Below, one piece after another: positions 17,406-26,337 of a stretch of DNA of 64,000 bases (positions within the stretch are counted from its first letter, which is position 1; the number at the start of each line of letters is the position of its first letter). Source of the stretch: Clostridia bacterium (GTDB lineage: Bacteria > Bacillota > Clostridia > Christensenellales > CAG-138). A model generated the notes under the pieces. That model was given only the letters and a program-made list of their open reading frames with translations. It had not been told where the DNA came from and did no database searches. The DNA is taken from assembly GCA_017514685.1 (NCBI GenBank), contig JAFWJN010000056.1, positions 57,609-121,608 on the forward strand. Direction: 5' to 3'. The translations under genes were made by a program, and so were the position numbers.

Positions 17406-18127
17406 AATTCATCCTCCGCGTTTTTCGCAAGAACAACGGTAATGTTATCAGAACTCCCAAGATCGTAAGCCTGTTGAATCAGATCTGAACAGATTGAATC
17501 CAGATCATTCTTGGCCGAAAGGAATGACGCAATATCGGAATCATCCATTACCCCGGTCAAACCGTCAGAACACAGAAGAAGGATATCGTCTTTTTCCCAT
17601 TCACATTGGAAAAGATCAACTTTCAGTTTGGACTCAACACCAATCGCCCGGGTGATGATATTGCGGCGGGGATGTGTTTTTGCTTCCGCCGAGGTGATAA
17701 GATTCCGACGTACAAGTTCCTCGACATAAGAATGATCATGGGACACCTGGCGTATAACCCCATCATGATAGAGATACAATCTGGAATCACCGACATTCGC
17801 CGCCAGAAATTCATCAGGAAAAAGAACAGCGCAGACGAGTGTAGCACCCATTCCGCTCAGACTTTCATTTTCGGATGCTTCTTTTAAAACAGACGCATTC
17901 GCCTGCTGAAAAGCAGATTGCAAAGTTCCTGCGGATACCGGGTCATTCGACTGAAGAAGGATGGAAGATAAAGTTTCAATGCAGATCCGGCTGGCAGTTT
18001 CGCCCGCAGCGTGACCGCCCATACCGTCAGAGACAGCTGTAAAGCTGAGCGTGGGCGTATTGCTAACACAGAAAGAGTCTTCGTTATTGTTTCTGCGCCC
18101 GACAAATGTTTTACCTGCTAAGATCAT
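17402..18127 (-). CDS. prpC: PP2C-family protein phosphatase (Stp/PrpC)
   Basis: Metal-dependent Ser/Thr phosphatase of 241 residues, the partner of the downstream PASTA kinase. Motifs are RRNNNEDSF (metal-binding Asp), AVSDGMGGHAAGE, NVGDSRLYLY, the SHDHSYVEEL-type segment, LLCSDGLTGV and SSDNITVVL, which together supply the aspartates of the two-metal centre. It has no membrane segment and should act in the cytosol. GGAGGG is 6 bases upstream. It overlaps rlmN by 17 bases and prkC by 4. Confidence 0.96.
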   Translation of the reverse strand: MILAGKTFVGRRNNNEDSFCVSNTPTLSFTAVSDGMGGHAAGETASRICIETLSSILLQSNDPVSAGTLQSAFQQANASVLKEASENESLSGMGATLVCAVLFPDEFLAANVGDSRLYLYHDGVIRQVSHDHSYVEELVRRNLITSAEAKTHPRRNIITRAIGVESKLKVDLFQCEWEKDDILLLCSDGLTGVMDDSDIASFLSAKNDLDSICSDLIQQAYDLGSSDNITVVLAKNAEDEL

Positions 18128-19154
18128 TTAGGACCCTCCTTCTCAATTGTCCGCAAGCACCGTCAATATCCGTTCCCATTTCGCGGCGAACGGTTGCGGA
18201 AATATGTTCGTTATTCAGCCAATTGCAAAACTCATATGCATGCTCTCTGGAAACACCCTTCAGCCCACGTTCCTTGACGGGATTCAAAGGTATCAGATTC
18301 ACATGACACATAATTCCTTTCAGTTTTTTGGCGAGCAAAAGAGCATCTTTGTGAGAATCATTTGTTTCACCGATTAAGGCATATTCAAAGACAACTCGTC
18401 GTCCGGTCCGATCCGCATAAGTATGTGCTGCTTCGATCAGTTTATCTATGGAATAAACTTTGTTGATCGGCATTAACGCGGAACGGGTTTCGTCGTTATG
18501 TGCGTGCAGTGAAATCGATAAGGTTACATGTGGAGCATCATCAATAAATTGATAAATCTTCGGGACGATGCCACAGGTTGAAACGGAAATATTGCGGGGG
18601 CTGATGTGCGGTCCGTCAGGAGAAGTAACTCGCTTCAGAAAAGTTACCACATTATCATAGTTATCCAGCGGTTCTCCGCTTCCCATAAGAACTATGTTCG
18701 TCACAGTTCGCTTTTTATCATCTTCAGAAGGTTCATCGCGTTCAATTTCAGCAAGAAAAGAAAGCATCTCTCCGGGAGTAAGATTACGGATACATCCTTC
18801 CAATGTTGAAGCGCAGAACTTACATCCCATTTTACAACCGATCTGGGTAGAAAGGCAAACAGTATTTCCATAAGAGTAACGCATTAACACACCTTCGACG
18901 ATATTCCCGTCTTCGAGTGAAAATAAATATTTGATCGTTCCATCTCTTTGGGAAACATATTTCTGAAAGATAGAAGCTCCTCCGAAAGGAATGGAAGCCA
19001 TCTGCTCCCGAAGTGACTTTGGCAGATTGGACATATCAGCAGGACGAACACCTCTTTTCAGCCATTCCATAACCTGCTTTGTACGAAAAGAAGGCGCACC
19101 AAAGGAGGAGAGCGTTTCGCTGATCTGTTGTTCTGTCATATTCATCCAGTCCAT
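18111..19154 (-). CDS. rlmN: Dual-specificity RNA methyltransferase RlmN
   Basis: Radical SAM enzyme that methylates C2 of A2503 in 23S rRNA and of A37 in some tRNAs. The cluster-binding CxxxCxxC is C107-K-M-G-C111-K-F-C114. The GSGEPLDNYD motif binds SAM, and the C-terminal ACGQLRRR supplies the second catalytic cysteine that forms the covalent RNA intermediate. The 347-residue length is standard. The start has GGAG about 9 bases upstream. Located between rsmB and prpC in the conserved Firmicute cluster. Confidence 0.97.
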   Translation of the reverse strand: MDWMNMTEQQISETLSSFGAPSFRTKQVMEWLKRGVRPADMSNLPKSLREQMASIPFGGASIFQKYVSQRDGTIKYLFSLEDGNIVEGVLMRYSYGNTVCLSTQIGCKMGCKFCASTLEGCIRNLTPGEMLSFLAEIERDEPSEDDKKRTVTNIVLMGSGEPLDNYDNVVTFLKRVTSPDGPHISPRNISVSTCGIVPKIYQFIDDAPHVTLSISLHAHNDETRSALMPINKVYSIDKLIEAAHTYADRTGRRVVFEYALIGETNDSHKDALLLAKKLKGIMCHVNLIPLNPVKERGLKGVSREHAYEFCNWLNNEHISATVRREMGTDIDGACGQLRRRVLNDLSR

Positions 19155-19157
19155 TTG

Positions 19158-20399
19158 TTAACTCCGCTTCATGACAGCATAATAAAAACCATCTATTCCA
19201 TCAACCATTGGAAGAAATTGCTTCTGTTCCAACAAAGTGTAATCCGGTCTGCTATTCAAAAAATGACTAATTTGGTTCTCGTTTTCCCGCTTTGAAATTG
19301 TACAGGTTGAATAAACCAATTTTCCCCCCGGCTTCACATAATCGCAGCAAGAAAAAAGTATTCTGGACTGCGTCTCACTGAGTGAAACAATGTCAGATAG
19401 ACTCTTATTATAACGCAAGTCAGGTTTATCGGAAAACAAGCCGAATCCGCTGCAAGGAACATCAAGCAAAACGGCATCAAAACAACTAATAAATTCCGAA
19501 TGAGGTACTGAAGCATCCAATTGCTGTGTAGATGCATTGACATGGAGACGTTTGAAAGCCGTATCCATAAGCTCTTTCCGATGGCTGTGGATTTCCCAGC
19601 ATGTCAGGTGTATGTTTCCGGAGTGAAGAGACGAAAGATAAGCGCTTTTACCGCCGGGAGCGGCGCATGCATCCAGCACATTTGCGTTTTCCAGATTTTC
19701 CAAACTTCTGCAGATCATCATAGAAGCTTCATTCTGAACAGCTATTTTACCAGATTGAAATAGTTCGTTTGAATCAAGATTCAAAGCTTCATCAAGGTAC
19801 AGACAGTTTGGATCACTCTTTCCCTGAACAACTGAACAGGGGAGGGACTTCAATAAATCAGCAGTGGTGAAAGGGTATTGTGCTCGCACCTGCATTTTGG
19901 AAGAACGTTTTGAAACGATGGCTTCCGCACCGTTTATTCCATAAGAGGCGATCCATTCTGACGCGATAAACTCAGGACAACCATAAAGAACTGAGAGCCG
20001 TTTAGATGGATCTTCGGGTAAAGAAGGAAGAGAGCCTCTTTCTTTATCCAAACGGCGTAAAATGGCATTTACAAGGCCGCAGGATGAATTCTTTCCAAGA
20101 GAACGCGTCAACTCAACAGCTTCATTGATTGCTGCGTGAGGCGGAGTGCTTAGAAAAAGAAGCTCTGCTGCGGATAAAAGAAGAACAGTACGAACGACTT
20201 TTTTCTGACGCTTACAATAATGAGAGAGAATATACTCGACATAACTTCTGTGCTCAAGCGCGTTATACACAAGAGCATATAGAAATGCCGTTTCCGATGA
20301 AGAAACCGATTTGGCAGCTTCTTTTAGAGCAAGATTCGAATAAGCTCCTTGCTCAATCACAGAAAGGAGCACTTCATATGCAATTCGCCGCGTACTCAT
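19158..20399 (-). CDS. rsmB: 16S rRNA m5C967 methyltransferase RsmB
   Basis: Methylates C5 of C967 in 16S rRNA using SAM. The N-terminal 130 residues form the NusB-like RNA-binding domain (RRIAYEVLLSVIEQGAYSN...), and the C-terminal Rossmann-type methyltransferase domain has DACAAPGGKS, DVPCSGFG (one catalytic Cys) and YSTCTI (the second Cys). The start at 20399 forms an ATGA overlap with the fmt stop, so it is translationally coupled; a longer frame from 20432 lies inside fmt and has no ribosome site. The protein is 413 residues, close to the family norm. Confidence 0.95.
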   Translation of the reverse strand: MSTRRIAYEVLLSVIEQGAYSNLALKEAAKSVSSSETAFLYALVYNALEHRSYVEYILSHYCKRQKKVVRTVLLLSAAELLFLSTPPHAAINEAVELTRSLGKNSSCGLVNAILRRLDKERGSLPSLPEDPSKRLSVLYGCPEFIASEWIASYGINGAEAIVSKRSSKMQVRAQYPFTTADLLKSLPCSVVQGKSDPNCLYLDEALNLDSNELFQSGKIAVQNEASMMICRSLENLENANVLDACAAPGGKSAYLSSLHSGNIHLTCWEIHSHRKELMDTAFKRLHVNASTQQLDASVPHSEFISCFDAVLLDVPCSGFGLFSDKPDLRYNKSLSDIVSLSETQSRILFSCCDYVKPGGKLVYSTCTISKRENENQISHFLNSRPDYTLLEQKQFLPMVDGIDGFYYAVMKRS

Positions 20400-21316
20400 T
20401 TCAGAATGATCCCATCGACAGAGTAACCGCATAAAAATGCAGCAGCATCCATACGCTTTTTTCCGGGAACCTGAACGGACAGAACTTCAAGAGGACCGTC
20501 GGAACAGAAAACATACAGACGATTATTATCTGCAATCAGTGTTCCGGGAACGCCGGAAGCAGTAATGTCCGGGATCCTTGTCTCCCAGATTTTAAAGATT
20601 TCATCATTTAAGAAACAGGAGGAACATGGCCAGGGATTCATTGCCCGAACCCGATTATGGACGGAAAGACGCGATTGATTGAAATCGAGGATTCCATCTG
20701 TTTTTGAAATCATATGACAAATAGTTGCCTCACTGTCATTTTGCGGTATACGAATCAGTGATCCCTTTTCCAGCTGATCTAAAGTTTGAGCAAGTACTTC
20801 GGCTCCAATAACGGAAAGACGATCGGAGAGCATACCGTATGTTTCATTGATGTCGATAGGAGTTGACTTTGAAAGAAGGATATCTCCCGTATCCATTCCT
20901 ACATCGGTAAACATTGTCGTAATTCCTGTTACGGTATCACCATTTAAAATAGCAGCCTGTATCGGAGAAGCACCACGGTACTTAGGAAGAAGAGATCCGT
21001 GCACATTGATGGTACCGTATTTCGGAATTGCAAGATTTGCAGAACTGAGGAGCTGCCCGAATGCTACAGTAATCATCAAATCAGGATGAAAGGATTGAAG
21101 CGCCTGAAGCCCTTCCGGGGAACGTATTCTTTCAAACTGATATACGGGAATATCATATTTGAGAGCGAGTTCCTTAACGGGAGGAGGAGTGAGGATCGCT
21201 TTTCTGCCAACCGGCCGGTCAGGCTGAGTAAAGACAGCAAGATCGTTCTGACGATCGATTAACAACTGTAATGATGGTAGAGAGAACGAAGGCGTTCCCA
21301 AAAAAGCAATCTTCAT
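20396..21316 (-). CDS. fmt: Methionyl-tRNA formyltransferase
   Basis: Formylates Met-tRNA(fMet) with 10-formyl-tetrahydrofolate for translation initiation. The 306-residue protein starts MKIAFLGTPSF and has the SLLPKYRGASPIQAAIL region with the catalytic N-H-D set in NVHGS and DTGDIL. The C-terminal OB-like domain ends at the rsmB overlap. The start at 21316 has AGAGGA 6 bases upstream; an in-frame GTG at 21331 lies within def. The def-fmt pair adds and removes the formyl group and is adjacent in most bacteria. Confidence 0.97.
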   Translation of the reverse strand: MKIAFLGTPSFSLPSLQLLIDRQNDLAVFTQPDRPVGRKAILTPPPVKELALKYDIPVYQFERIRSPEGLQALQSFHPDLMITVAFGQLLSSANLAIPKYGTINVHGSLLPKYRGASPIQAAILNGDTVTGITTMFTDVGMDTGDILLSKSTPIDINETYGMLSDRLSVIGAEVLAQTLDQLEKGSLIRIPQNDSEATICHMISKTDGILDFNQSRLSVHNRVRAMNPWPCSSCFLNDEIFKIWETRIPDITASGVPGTLIADNNRLYVFCSDGPLEVLSVQVPGKKRMDAAAFLCGYSVDGIILK

Positions 21317-21317
21317 A

Positions 21318-21779
21318 CTATTCCTCTGCACTCTCAGGAGGATCCGTCACAAGGCGAAGATAAACTTTTCCATCCAGATGGTCGCACTCATGAAAAACTG
21401 CACGGGCGAACAGCTCTTCCCCTTCGTATTCATATAAATCACCGTGGCGGTCATATGCTTCGACCTTTACATAATTCGGACGAATAACATATCCGCTCTG
21501 TCCGGGAAAACTGAGACACCCTTCCATACCGCCTTGTTCGCCGGAAGATTCCATAATAACAGGATTGACCATCTCGATTGGGCCATCACCTATATCGATC
21601 ACAACGACTCTTTTTAAGACACCAACCTGAGGAGCGGCAAGACCGACACCATCAGCGGCGTGCATCGTCTCAATCATGTCATCAATCAGTATCGAGAGCC
21701 TTTCGTCAAATTTCTTGACTTCACGGCATTTAATGTACAAACAAGGATCTTTTTCTTTTCTTATTGTTCTGACTGCCAT
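21318..21779 (-). CDS. def: Peptide deformylase
   Basis: Removes the N-formyl group from nascent proteins; metal-dependent and cytosolic. All three motifs are present: GVGLAAPQVG (44-53), EGCLS with metal ligand C88, and HECDH with H130, E131 and H134. The 153-residue length fits the short type used by many Clostridia. GGAGGA precedes the start. First gene of the eight-gene minus-strand operon; priA, which often precedes it, is absent. Confidence 0.98.
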   Translation of the reverse strand: MAVRTIRKEKDPCLYIKCREVKKFDERLSILIDDMIETMHAADGVGLAAPQVGVLKRVVVIDIGDGPIEMVNPVIMESSGEQGGMEGCLSFPGQSGYVIRPNYVKVEAYDRHGDLYEYEGEELFARAVFHECDHLDGKVYLRLVTDPPESAEE

Positions 21780-21822
21780 TCTTTCCTCCGAAGATATAAA
21801 ATAGCAAACTATACTTCATTAA

Positions 21823-21851
21823 ATTATACTAAAAACATTGACCGTTGTAAA
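21823..21851 (-). promoter_or_regulatory. Promoter of the def-fmt-rsmB-rlmN-prpC-prkC-rsgA-rpe operon
   Basis: On the minus strand TTTACA (21851-21846), a 17-base spacer, then TATAAT (21828-21823), about 45 bases before def. All seven following gene junctions are overlaps or gaps below 10 bases, so this probably drives the whole operon down to the hairpin at 14303-14330. Confidence 0.85.
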
Positions 21852-21894
21852 TATTAACAGTAAAATTAAGTCATTCAACCGGAAGTGGAGAGTC

Positions 21895-21925
21895 TTGCAG
21901 ACGAATTCAACTAATATGGTAGAAT
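21895..21925 (+). promoter_or_regulatory. Probable promoter of the XRE/LiaF-like regulator
   Basis: TTGCAG at 21895-21900 and TAGAAT at 21920-21925 with TGG before it (extended -10). The 19-base spacer is long, so the extended -10 may carry most of the activity. Divergent from the def promoter, 44 bases away. Confidence 0.6.
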
Positions 21926-22004
21926 GACTCAACTGACAGGTTGTTGAGTTTTTAGCTCGGAAACCGTATGCTCTGAGTGTAAAACAAATACGGAGGTCAA
22001 TCAA

Positions 22005-23027
22005 ATGGAACAGCAAATGACAATTGGAAAGCGGATCGCCATGCTCCGAAAAAATCATGGATGGACGCAGGAGCAGCTGGGTGAAAAAGTCGGTGTATCC
22101 GCACAGGCAGTCAGTAAGTGGGAAAATGATCAGGCATGTCCTGATATTACAATCATTCCGCTTCTTTCCAATCTTTTCGGAGTAACAACTGACGAACTTC
22201 TCGGCGTTAAACCGGTCGATCCTCATGTTGTGATCATAGATAAAGATAAAGAAAAAAGAGATGATGATATTGAAAAACGCGGATTCGAATTCCGATATGT
22301 CGATCAATGGGCAGGGATCATAACGTGTATCACAGCGATTTTGGTATGTGTAATGCTTATCATTCGTTCGACCACTCCGCTGTTTAATAACCCCGAATAT
22401 ACAACATGGAGCTATATCTGGCCGATTCTGGTATTTGGCCTGGGCTTGATTTCTTTAAGAAAAAACATAGTATTCGGAATCGCAGCAATGATAATCGGAA
22501 TTTACGAGTTTATCTGGTTCGGATGGGGAGTCCCGTTTGAGGTAAAATGGTATGTCATACTGTTAATTCTGGCAATTGCATATCTCTTGCATCTCTTGTT
22601 GAGAAAAATGGGAATCATTAAAAAACACTTTTTCCCGATAGTAAAAATCAATGGTAACAAGCCTGAAGTGTCCGAATACACGGTGGAAGATTATAATTTA
22701 ATTGCCGATCTATCGTTCGGCAGCAATCATATTGTATATGAATACGACACATTAAAGGGAATGAAGATAGATACGAATTTTGGAGAACATCAGATCGATC
22801 TCAGAAATGTTAAATATTTTTTGAATAATCCGGTATTAGATGTAGACGTAAATTTCGGAAATGTCGTTATATTGCTTCCTCAAAATGTGAAGATTTACAA
22901 AAATTCAGACACAGCTTTTGCTGCAATGAAAATCAATGGTGAACCTTCTCCGGATGCTGATCAGGTGGCATATTTAAAGGGCGATGTGAACTTCGGTAAT
23001 CTTGAGATCAGATATTCTGCGTTATAA
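22005..23027 (+). CDS. Membrane-bound XRE-family regulator with LiaF-like C-terminus
   Basis: A 340-residue protein joining three parts. Residues 7-62 are a helix-turn-helix of the Cro/CI type (GKRIAMLRKNHGWTQEQLGEKVGVS, AVSKWENDQACPD). About residues 105-205 contain four hydrophobic helices. Residues 215-340 are a beta-rich domain whose repeated VDVNFGNVVILLP / GDVNFGNLEIRY segments resemble the C-terminal domain of LiaF, the cell-envelope stress regulator. This suggests a one-protein sensor that binds DNA while anchored in the membrane, but neither signal nor target is known. GGAGGT precedes the start; the gene has its own promoter and terminator, so it is monocistronic and could control itself. 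Confidence 0.85.
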   Translation: MEQQMTIGKRIAMLRKNHGWTQEQLGEKVGVSAQAVSKWENDQACPDITIIPLLSNLFGVTTDELLGVKPVDPHVVIIDKDKEKRDDDIEKRGFEFRYVDQWAGIITCITAILVCVMLIIRSTTPLFNNPEYTTWSYIWPILVFGLGLISLRKNIVFGIAAMIIGIYEFIWFGWGVPFEVKWYVILLILAIAYLLHLLLRKMGIIKKHFFPIVKINGNKPEVSEYTVEDYNLIADLSFGSNHIVYEYDTLKGMKIDTNFGEHQIDLRNVKYFLNNPVLDVDVNFGNVVILLPQNVKIYKNSDTAFAAMKINGEPSPDADQVAYLKGDVNFGNLEIRYSAL

Positions 23028-23046
23028 TAACTGAATAGCAAAAATG

Positions 23047-23078
23047 GCAGGAAGCATCGAAAGATGCTTCTTGCTTTT
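23047..23078 (+). terminator. Terminator after the XRE/LiaF-like gene
   Basis: Twelve-base-pair hairpin GCAGGAAGCATC / GATGCTTCTTGC with a GAAA loop and a short TTTT tail. Confidence 0.75.
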
Positions 23079-23126
23079 GGTGAAGAACAGTGATACGCTC
23101 TAATCGGAAAGCGAGGGATCGAATTC

Positions 23127-24236
23127 ATGAAACAGATTACGAAAATTGTAATGACAGGCGGTCCGGCAGGCGGTAAAACAACTTTGACGACCAGACTTGT
23201 TAAGGAATTAACAGAAAGAGGATACCGGGTTCTGATTGTCCCGGAAGCAGCGACTGAATTGATTTCCGGATTCGGAATCAAACCTTTCGGGAATTGCCTC
23301 TCCATGTATGATTTTCAGTATTTTGTAATTGATTCACAGCTTCAGAAGGAAAAAATGGCTGCAAAAGCGGCACAGCTGGTTCCGGAGGAAAGAATACTTA
23401 TCATATGCGATCGCGGTGTGCTCGACAATAAAGCATATGTCTCACAAAAAGAATTCAATCAGATTTTGGGATCATTTTCACTTACAGAAGATATGGTTTT
23501 AAAATCCTATGATGCTGTGATTCATCTGGTATCGTCTTCGAATGGAGCCGAATACGCCTATAGTTATAATAATGCTGCCAGATATGAAACCCTTGAGCAG
23601 GCGAGAGAAAAGGAAGAACAGGCGCTGAAAAGCTGGCAGAAACATCCTAATCGCGTCATTATCGGTAATTCCTATAATTTTGACAATAAGATTCGGAAAG
23701 CAATGAATGAAATCTATAAAGTGCTTGGCGAAATACCTCCGACACAGAGTGAACGGAAATATTTGATTAAGAATCCTTCTCAGGAACTTTTGGATAAACT
23801 TCAGCCTGTGGAACAGATTATCACGCAATCCTACCTTATCAGCAGAAAGGACGGAACAGAGAGAAGATCCAGAAAAGTTCAGAATAATGGAAGTATCGGA
23901 TATTATTATATTGAGAAGCAGCAGATTTCCCCGGTTGAAAGAATCGAAACGGAAAGAATGCTGACTCAGAAAGAATATGTTCGGTTAATGGATGAGGTTA
24001 ATCCGGATTATGGTACAATTGTAAAGCGCCGCTATAGTTTCCATTATCTGGATCATTATATGACGATTGATACCTATGCAAGTTCCCCTTCGCTTGCCAT
24101 ATTAGATGTGCAGGTTGCGAATAAAGACGATAAGGTTGAACTTCCGGAAGAATTGACCTTGATAAGAGAAGTAACAGAGGAAATTCGTTATCAAGGGCAC
24201 ATGATTGCAAAAGCACAAGGTGTGCTTGCGGAATGA
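23127..24236 (+). CDS. AAA ATPase (AAA_28-like) fused to a CYTH-like domain
   Basis: A 369-residue cytosolic protein. The N-terminal half (1-190) is a P-loop kinase-like domain with Walker A GGPAGGKT (11-18), PEAATELISGF and ICDRGVLDNKAY; the fold is that of AAA_28/thymidylate-kinase-like domains. The C-terminal half (about 215-365) reads as a CYTH/triphosphate tunnel domain: SYLISRKDGTERRSRK, KRRYSFHYLDHYMTIDTY, LDVQVANKDDKVELPEE and the closing VTEE, giving the alternating charged residues of a tunnel beta barrel. CYTH enzymes hydrolyse triphosphates or make cAMP, but the first EIERK-type motif is not clear here, so activity is uncertain. A GAGGG site precedes the ATG. Confidence 0.8.
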   Translation: MKQITKIVMTGGPAGGKTTLTTRLVKELTERGYRVLIVPEAATELISGFGIKPFGNCLSMYDFQYFVIDSQLQKEKMAAKAAQLVPEERILIICDRGVLDNKAYVSQKEFNQILGSFSLTEDMVLKSYDAVIHLVSSSNGAEYAYSYNNAARYETLEQAREKEEQALKSWQKHPNRVIIGNSYNFDNKIRKAMNEIYKVLGEIPPTQSERKYLIKNPSQELLDKLQPVEQIITQSYLISRKDGTERRSRKVQNNGSIGYYYIEKQQISPVERIETERMLTQKEYVRLMDEVNPDYGTIVKRRYSFHYLDHYMTIDTYASSPSLAILDVQVANKDDKVELPEELTLIREVTEEIRYQGHMIAKAQGVLAE

Positions 24237-24252
24237 GATTTCAGAAAGCAAG

Positions 24253-24282
24253 AGCAGCACGGTGATTGCCGTGCTGCTTTTT
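24253..24282 (+). terminator. Terminator after the AAA/CYTH gene
   Basis: Perfect ten-base-pair arms AGCAGCACGG and CCGTGCTGCT with a six-base loop and a T5 tail. It lies between convergent genes; on the minus strand the tail is only weakly T-rich. Confidence 0.9.
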
Positions 24283-24294
24283 AGAATTTGGAGT

Positions 24295-24990
24295 TTAAGA
24301 CTCTTTAGGGACTGCGTTTTCTTCCGGAACGGAATCAATCAGATCGGAGGGCGGAGCAACGGGAGCAGATGAATCCGGCGACTGAGCAGCCGGGGCGGAG
24401 GAAAGGCTGTCATGTGGCGAAACCTGCGCTGAGACAGCATCGGCACCGATTAAGGAAGCCGCATGTTCGGAAGCCTGTTTCATATTATCCTGCATGACTT
24501 TAGCGTGTTCCTCAGCAAGACGAACTTTTTCAGCAGATTTTTCCGAAGCGATTCTTGCCTGTTCTTCCGCGGCGGCTGCCTTTCTTTGCGCTGCGCGCTG
24601 CTCTTTATCGGCTTTCTTCAAATCAGAAATATGCTGCTTGATCTCTCCGTATTCCTGGACATAATCGCTGATGGAATATCCATAGGCGCTTGCTTTTTTC
24701 TTAAAGGATGACCTGGCGACAAGAAGAATAATGACGCCTATAATGAAAAGCGCACCGCAGATGACAGCGTTTATTACCCATTTATTGTTGTAGGATACTT
24801 GAAATGTAATGACAATATACGCGACAATCAGCAAAACAAGTAAAATGGGAATGCACCAAAGTAAACGTTTAGCAGCTTTGCTTGCACGCTCTTCCATTTT
24901 CAAAAGGCGGCGCTGCTCATCAGGCATTGCTTTTAAGAATCCCTTTTTGCGCGCTTTCGTTTGCTTGATTTTGGTTTTAATTTCTTCCAA
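24295..24990 (-). CDS. Hypothetical membrane protein with coiled coil and low-complexity tail
   Basis: I do not recognise this 231-residue protein. A basic N-terminal stretch rich in Lys and Arg is followed by two transmembrane helices (about residues 43-65 and 75-95), a long Ala/Glu/Lys/Arg-rich helical region with heptad-like pattern (about 115-175) and a Ser/Pro/Ala-rich tail. Both ends would be cytosolic. The start is probably the TTG at 24990, which has AAAGGAG 9 bases upstream; the next TTG at 24999 touches that site. It follows the aminotransferase gene closely and is probably co-transcribed with it and mrp. No function is proposed. Confidence 0.7.
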   Translation of the reverse strand: MEEIKTKIKQTKARKKGFLKAMPDEQRRLLKMEERASKAAKRLLWCIPILLVLLIVAYIVITFQVSYNNKWVINAVICGALFIIGVIILLVARSSFKKKASAYGYSISDYVQEYGEIKQHISDLKKADKEQRAAQRKAAAAEEQARIASEKSAEKVRLAEEHAKVMQDNMKQASEHAASLIGADAVSAQVSPHDSLSSAPAAQSPDSSAPVAPPSDLIDSVPEENAVPKES

Positions 24991-25019
24991 TGCCGACAAC
25001 TCCTTTCCGTGTTATTATT

Positions 25020-26303
25020 TTACATTCTCGTTTGCAGCAGTTGTTCAAGTGCGGAGTGACGGAGACAGAGACAAAGGATCTCAGTCGCTTGGCGAAGCTC
25101 TTCCAACGAGGGAAGAGAAGGGGCGATACGAATATTACTGTCAAAAGGATCAATGCCATAAGGATATGTCGCTCCGGCTCCTGTCATTGTAACGCCTGCT
25201 TTTGCACAAAGTTCCAACGTCCGTTTAGCAGTGCCGTGCATTGCATATAAACTGATGAAATAGCCGCCCTTCGGATTAGTCCAATGTGCTATTTCAAGAG
25301 GCTTGATTTCCGATTCAAGAATGGATTCAACGAGTTCAAAATGCGGGCGCAGGACCTCGGCATGCTTTTTCATCAGCTCGAGAACATGAGCTTTGTCTTT
25401 GAGAAACAGGACATGGCGAAGCTGGTTCAGTTTATCGTAACTGATGATTTGAACGGAAATCAGTTTCGTCATATAATCAATGTTTTCTTCAGAGGAAGCC
25501 ATACAAGAGATGCCTGCCCCGGGGAAAGTGATTTTTGAAGTTGACGTAAACTCATATACCATATCACGGTTTCCGTTTTCTGCACAAAGAGACAGAATAT
25601 CGGGGAATGGGACATAATCTCCATCAAATTCATGTACGCAGTATGCATTATCCCAGATAACAGTAAAATCCGGAGCAGCAGGATGAAGCGATGCTATCCG
25701 TTTAATTGTTTCATTACTGTAGATAATACCGTCAGGATTGGAATATTTTGGACAGCACCACATACCAAGGACACTGGGGTCTTTGATCCACTGCTCGACG
25801 GTATCCATATCCGGTCCTAATGGAGTCATGGAGACGGGGATCAATTCCATTCCGAAAGATTGTGAAATTTTAAAATGACGGTCATACCCCGGGGAAGGGC
25901 AAAGAAATCTGACGGTCCCGCGCATTGCCCAGGGAGCAGGACTATGAAGCAAGCCATGAGTATATGCTTTGGATATAAGGTCATACATCAGCTGAAGACT
26001 TGCATTTCCACCGACAAAAACTTGAGATGGAGAAACATCGAGGATATCGGCAAACAAAGCTCTCGCGGAAGGAAGCCCCGCTAAGACACCATAATTGCGG
26101 GCATCGATTGAGCCGTCGAAACATTGATCCGCTTCAGAAACAGAAGTCAGAAGACCCGAGGAAAGAAGCAGCTGTTCCTTTCCGGGCTTGCCTCGCGACA
26201 TGTCAAGTTTGATATTCTGTTTAATTTTCTCTTCGAGAAGAAGCTTTACTTCATTTAACTCATTCTCAAGAGAAGTTCTATCCATTTCCAGATAAGAATT
26301 CAT
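25020..26303 (-). CDS. Aspartate aminotransferase-like enzyme (subgroup Ic type)
   Basis: A 427-residue PLP-dependent fold-type I transaminase. Features include RGKPGKEQL near the N-terminus, NYGVLAGLPSARALFADIL, GGNASLQLMYDLI, the NPDGIIYS substrate/cofactor region, DNAYCVHEF with the PLP-ring Asp, and TSTSKITFPGAG carrying the Schiff-base lysine. This pattern fits the atypical aspartate aminotransferases annotated as PF12897 rather than AspC or MocR. It would interconvert aspartate and 2-oxoglutarate with oxaloacetate and glutamate, but substrate is inferred. It follows mrp by 34 bases. GGAG is about 10 bases before the start. Confidence 0.88.
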   Translation of the reverse strand: MNSYLEMDRTSLENELNEVKLLLEEKIKQNIKLDMSRGKPGKEQLLLSSGLLTSVSEADQCFDGSIDARNYGVLAGLPSARALFADILDVSPSQVFVGGNASLQLMYDLISKAYTHGLLHSPAPWAMRGTVRFLCPSPGYDRHFKISQSFGMELIPVSMTPLGPDMDTVEQWIKDPSVLGMWCCPKYSNPDGIIYSNETIKRIASLHPAAPDFTVIWDNAYCVHEFDGDYVPFPDILSLCAENGNRDMVYEFTSTSKITFPGAGISCMASSEENIDYMTKLISVQIISYDKLNQLRHVLFLKDKAHVLELMKKHAEVLRPHFELVESILESEIKPLEIAHWTNPKGGYFISLYAMHGTAKRTLELCAKAGVTMTGAGATYPYGIDPFDSNIRIAPSLPSLEELRQATEILCLCLRHSALEQLLQTRM

Positions 26304-26337
26304 AAAAAGGGGTCTCCGAAAAAATAAAATACAAGAA

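Noticed and set aside
21819-22307. A 162-codon minus-strand open frame upstream of def
   Set aside because: It is antisense to the HTH domain of the XRE regulator and contains the def promoter.
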